A stretch of DNA of 64,000 bases from Acidisarcina polymorpha (GTDB taxonomy: Bacteria > Acidobacteriota > Terriglobia > Terriglobales > Acidobacteriaceae): contig NZ_CP030840.1 of NCBI RefSeq assembly GCF_003330725.1, forward strand, positions 1,302,001 through 1,366,000, given 5' to 3'. The notes below the pieces were generated by a model. The model searched no databases and was not told the DNA's origin. It saw nothing but the letters and a program-made list of their open reading frames with translations. Positions 62,570-64,000 of this stretch are shown piece by piece (positions within the stretch are counted from its first letter, which is position 1; the number at the start of each line of letters is the position of its first letter). The position numbers and the translations under genes are program-made.

Positions 62570-63649
62570 CTAGAGCGCTGGTGATGGCGCGCGTACAAGT
62601 AACTCGGTGCGGTCGTGACTGCTGTCCCGGTGATCGCTCCGCCCCTTGCTTCTTTTCTGGACGTACATCGCTGCATCTGCCAACGCGAGCAGATCGCCGA
62701 TTGAGGAAGGATCGCAAGGACCGCATCCGACGACACCGATGCTCATCGAAAGTTGATATTGCCTTTCCATCCCCCTGTTGCAGGCATCGAGCTTGGCTTG
62801 CAGCCGCTCGACAATCGCCGCATGATTGACCTCCGATGTACTCATGGCTAGAACGGCAAATTCGTCGCCGCCGAGACGCGCGATCACGTCGGACTCGCGA
62901 TATGTCTGTCTGAGAACGTTGGCTATGTCGATCAGCGCCTGATCTCCTGCCGAGTGACCGAGGGAATCGTTGATTGCCTTGAATCCGTCCATGTCGGCGA
63001 ACACCAGCAAAGCCTCCGTGTTGAGCCGCCGCGCTAGATTCAGCTGTTGCTGGGCGAGCGTCAGAAATCCGCGTCGATTGGACAATTCCGTCAACTCGTC
63101 GATCAGCGACAAATTGCGCAGTTCGTCTCTGGCCTGATTTCGCAGGGTGAGATCGGTCGCTACGGCGCACACTCCGGACGAACCATGGGTATACATCGGA
63201 CTGAGCGAGAGTTGCACCGGTTCGATGGAGCCATCCTGACAACAGAAGGTCGTATCCATGGAGCAACTCTCCCTCCTGGCCCGCTCAACAAGCAGAGCTA
63301 TTTGTTCTCTGTCCTGGGAGGCGATGAAGCCAAATAAGGAATTGCCCATCACCCTCTCCAGGGGAGCCTTCAACATGGCAGACAGGCGGCCATTGCAGTA
63401 AAGCACAATCCCCTCCTCCTTCAGGATTGCGGCACCTTCGTTCATTGCTTCCACCAGGATGCGATGTGCAGACTCGATGCCGTCCAGCGTAAGCACGTGC
63501 TCTTTATGCTCTCCGATCACAAACAACGCATCGACTTGGCCACAATGAATTGCTCGCAAGGTTTCTTCCAGTTCCAACAGGCGGGCGCGCAATGTCTTGT
63601 TCTCTTCGATGAGCGCTCGTCGTGTGCTGGCTTCCGATTGCGTCTTCAT
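62570..63649 (-). CDS. PAS-GGDEF diguanylate cyclase
   Basis: This 359-aa cytoplasmic protein has an N-terminal coiled-coil helix (residues 1-35), a PAS-like sensor segment (about 38-170, GQVDALFVIGEHKEH then EGIVLYCNGRLSAML), and a GGDEF domain (180-340). The active motif GGDEF is intact at 260-264, and the inhibitory site RESD lies five residues ahead at 251-254, so it should make c-di-GMP with product feedback. The PAS module type is common in Kai-associated and phytochrome-like sensors. It lies 176 bp downstream of a KaiB-domain gene on the same strand. Confidence 0.92.
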   Translation of the reverse strand: MKTQSEASTRRALIEENKTLRARLLELEETLRAIHCGQVDALFVIGEHKEHVLTLDGIESAHRILVEAMNEGAAILKEEGIVLYCNGRLSAMLKAPLERVMGNSLFGFIASQDREQIALLVERARRESCSMDTTFCCQDGSIEPVQLSLSPMYTHGSSGVCAVATDLTLRNQARDELRNLSLIDELTELSNRRGFLTLAQQQLNLARRLNTEALLVFADMDGFKAINDSLGHSAGDQALIDIANVLRQTYRESDVIARLGGDEFAVLAMSTSEVNHAAIVERLQAKLDACNRGMERQYQLSMSIGVVGCGPCDPSSIGDLLALADAAMYVQKRSKGRSDHRDSSHDRTELLVRAPSPAL

Positions 63650-63825
63650 CTCCGCCTTTCCTCCCTACGTCTAGGGTGAGGTGCGTTGACTTCCCACGAC
63701 GACGAAAGCCGCACCATCGGGTTTTGACTTGGTGCCCGCTGGATTCTAGCCGGGTCCTAATCGAGACCCACTTCATCTCGCCCGAGGCGTCCGCCGGTCA
63801 ATCCCCTTGTCTTGAACGGCAAAAT

Positions 63826-64000
63826 TCACGTTGGATGGACCAGCAAATCGAGGGCAATCAGAATACGTTCAGCGTTCGAGAAGTCCCCCACAAGCCGCCG
63901 CAGCGGCTTGGGGTAATGCCTCACTAAGGTTGGAACAGCGATGATCTGTTCATCCCGCGCCAGCACCGGTCGCTGGTAAATGTCGACGACCTCCAGCCGG
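63826..64000 (-). CDS. kaiB: KaiB-domain protein, C-terminal part (cut by window edge)
   Basis: The reverse strand from the window edge translates to 58 residues ending in a TGA at 63826-63828. They include RLEVVDIYQRPVLA, AVPTLVRHYPKPLRR, VGDFSNAERILIALDLL. The order 'E-V-V/I-D-x-x-x-x-P', 'A-T/V-P-T-L', 'P-x-P-x-R-R-x-x-G-D', 'R-x-L-I-x-L-D-L' is the KaiB thioredoxin-like fold. In cyanobacteria KaiB binds KaiC and drives the clock; in other bacteria KaiB-like proteins act in stress or sensor pathways. The N-terminus, and any fused domain, lie beyond the edge. The next gene is a PAS-GGDEF enzyme. Confidence 0.85.
   Translation of the reverse strand, partial: RLEVVDIYQRPVLARDEQIIAVPTLVRHYPKPLRRLVGDFSNAERILIALDLLVHPT

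Noticed and set aside
1-64000. CRISPR arrays, insertion sequences, prophage or secondary-metabolite megasynthase
   Set aside because: No regularly spaced repeats, transposase, phage structural gene or modular synthase was seen on either strand.

Overview
The window is GC-rich, densely packed chromosomal DNA with no phage, IS element, CRISPR array or integrase that I can see. The gene content suggests a soil acidobacterium (Acidobacteriaceae/Terriglobales-like). The reasons are a full hopanoid operon, a separate HpnJ gene, several exported hydrolases with Tat signals, HslUV, and STAS, GGDEF and KaiB-type signalling proteins. That assignment is inferred from gene content, not from a marker-gene comparison.

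Layout. 1-7.4 kb: Mrp/ApbC Fe-S carrier, an exported TPR protein, an exported GH3 beta-glycosidase with a PA14 insert, and an unknown exported protein transcribed divergently from it. 7.4-17.3 kb: a minus-strand run, read in transcription order as ispH, squalene-hopene cyclase, hpnH, a coupled 141-aa protein, hpnA, hpnG, two zinc-type alcohol dehydrogenases and a squalene-synthase-family gene. This is an isoprenoid-to-extended-hopanoid operon and the most interesting part of the window. 17.4-24.2 kb: Uma2 protein, RecN, a metallophosphoesterase, a small unknown protein and a Tat-exported sulfatase. 24.5-36.4 kb: proteostasis and housekeeping genes, namely hslVU, CDF metal exporter, ATP-dependent DNA ligase, prfA-prmC, clpB and hsp20. 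36.5-45.8 kb: rRNA methyltransferase, exported alpha/beta hydrolase, two tandem STAS proteins, purM-purN overlapping a cytochrome c lipoprotein and a membrane protein, cupin, lipA and a second phosphoesterase. 45.9-52.6 kb: leuS with two membrane-protein genes, ZIP transporter, EAL-HDOD protein and tRNA-Arg(ACG). 52.7-58 kb: S10 peptidase, a pair of half-size DMT transporters, hpnJ and a methyltransferase. 58-62.4 kb: a GH94/GH36-like glycosidase whose Tat signal is one base out of frame with its best start, and a Tat-exported proline-iminopeptidase-like hydrolase. 62.5-64 kb: a PAS-GGDEF diguanylate cyclase preceded by the C-terminal part of a KaiB-domain protein cut by the window edge.

How the genes work together. 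IspH supplies IPP/DMAPP. The squalene-synthase-family enzyme acts on the head-to-head condensation route to squalene, SHC cyclises squalene, HpnH adds an adenosyl group, and HpnG removes adenine. The two dehydrogenases between hpnG and the squalene-synthase gene are plausible candidates for the poorly defined reduction that gives bacteriohopanetetrol. HpnJ, 38 kb away, points to a cyclitol-ether head group. Start codons were re-chosen where an ATG with a Shine-Dalgarno site lies inside the longest open frame.
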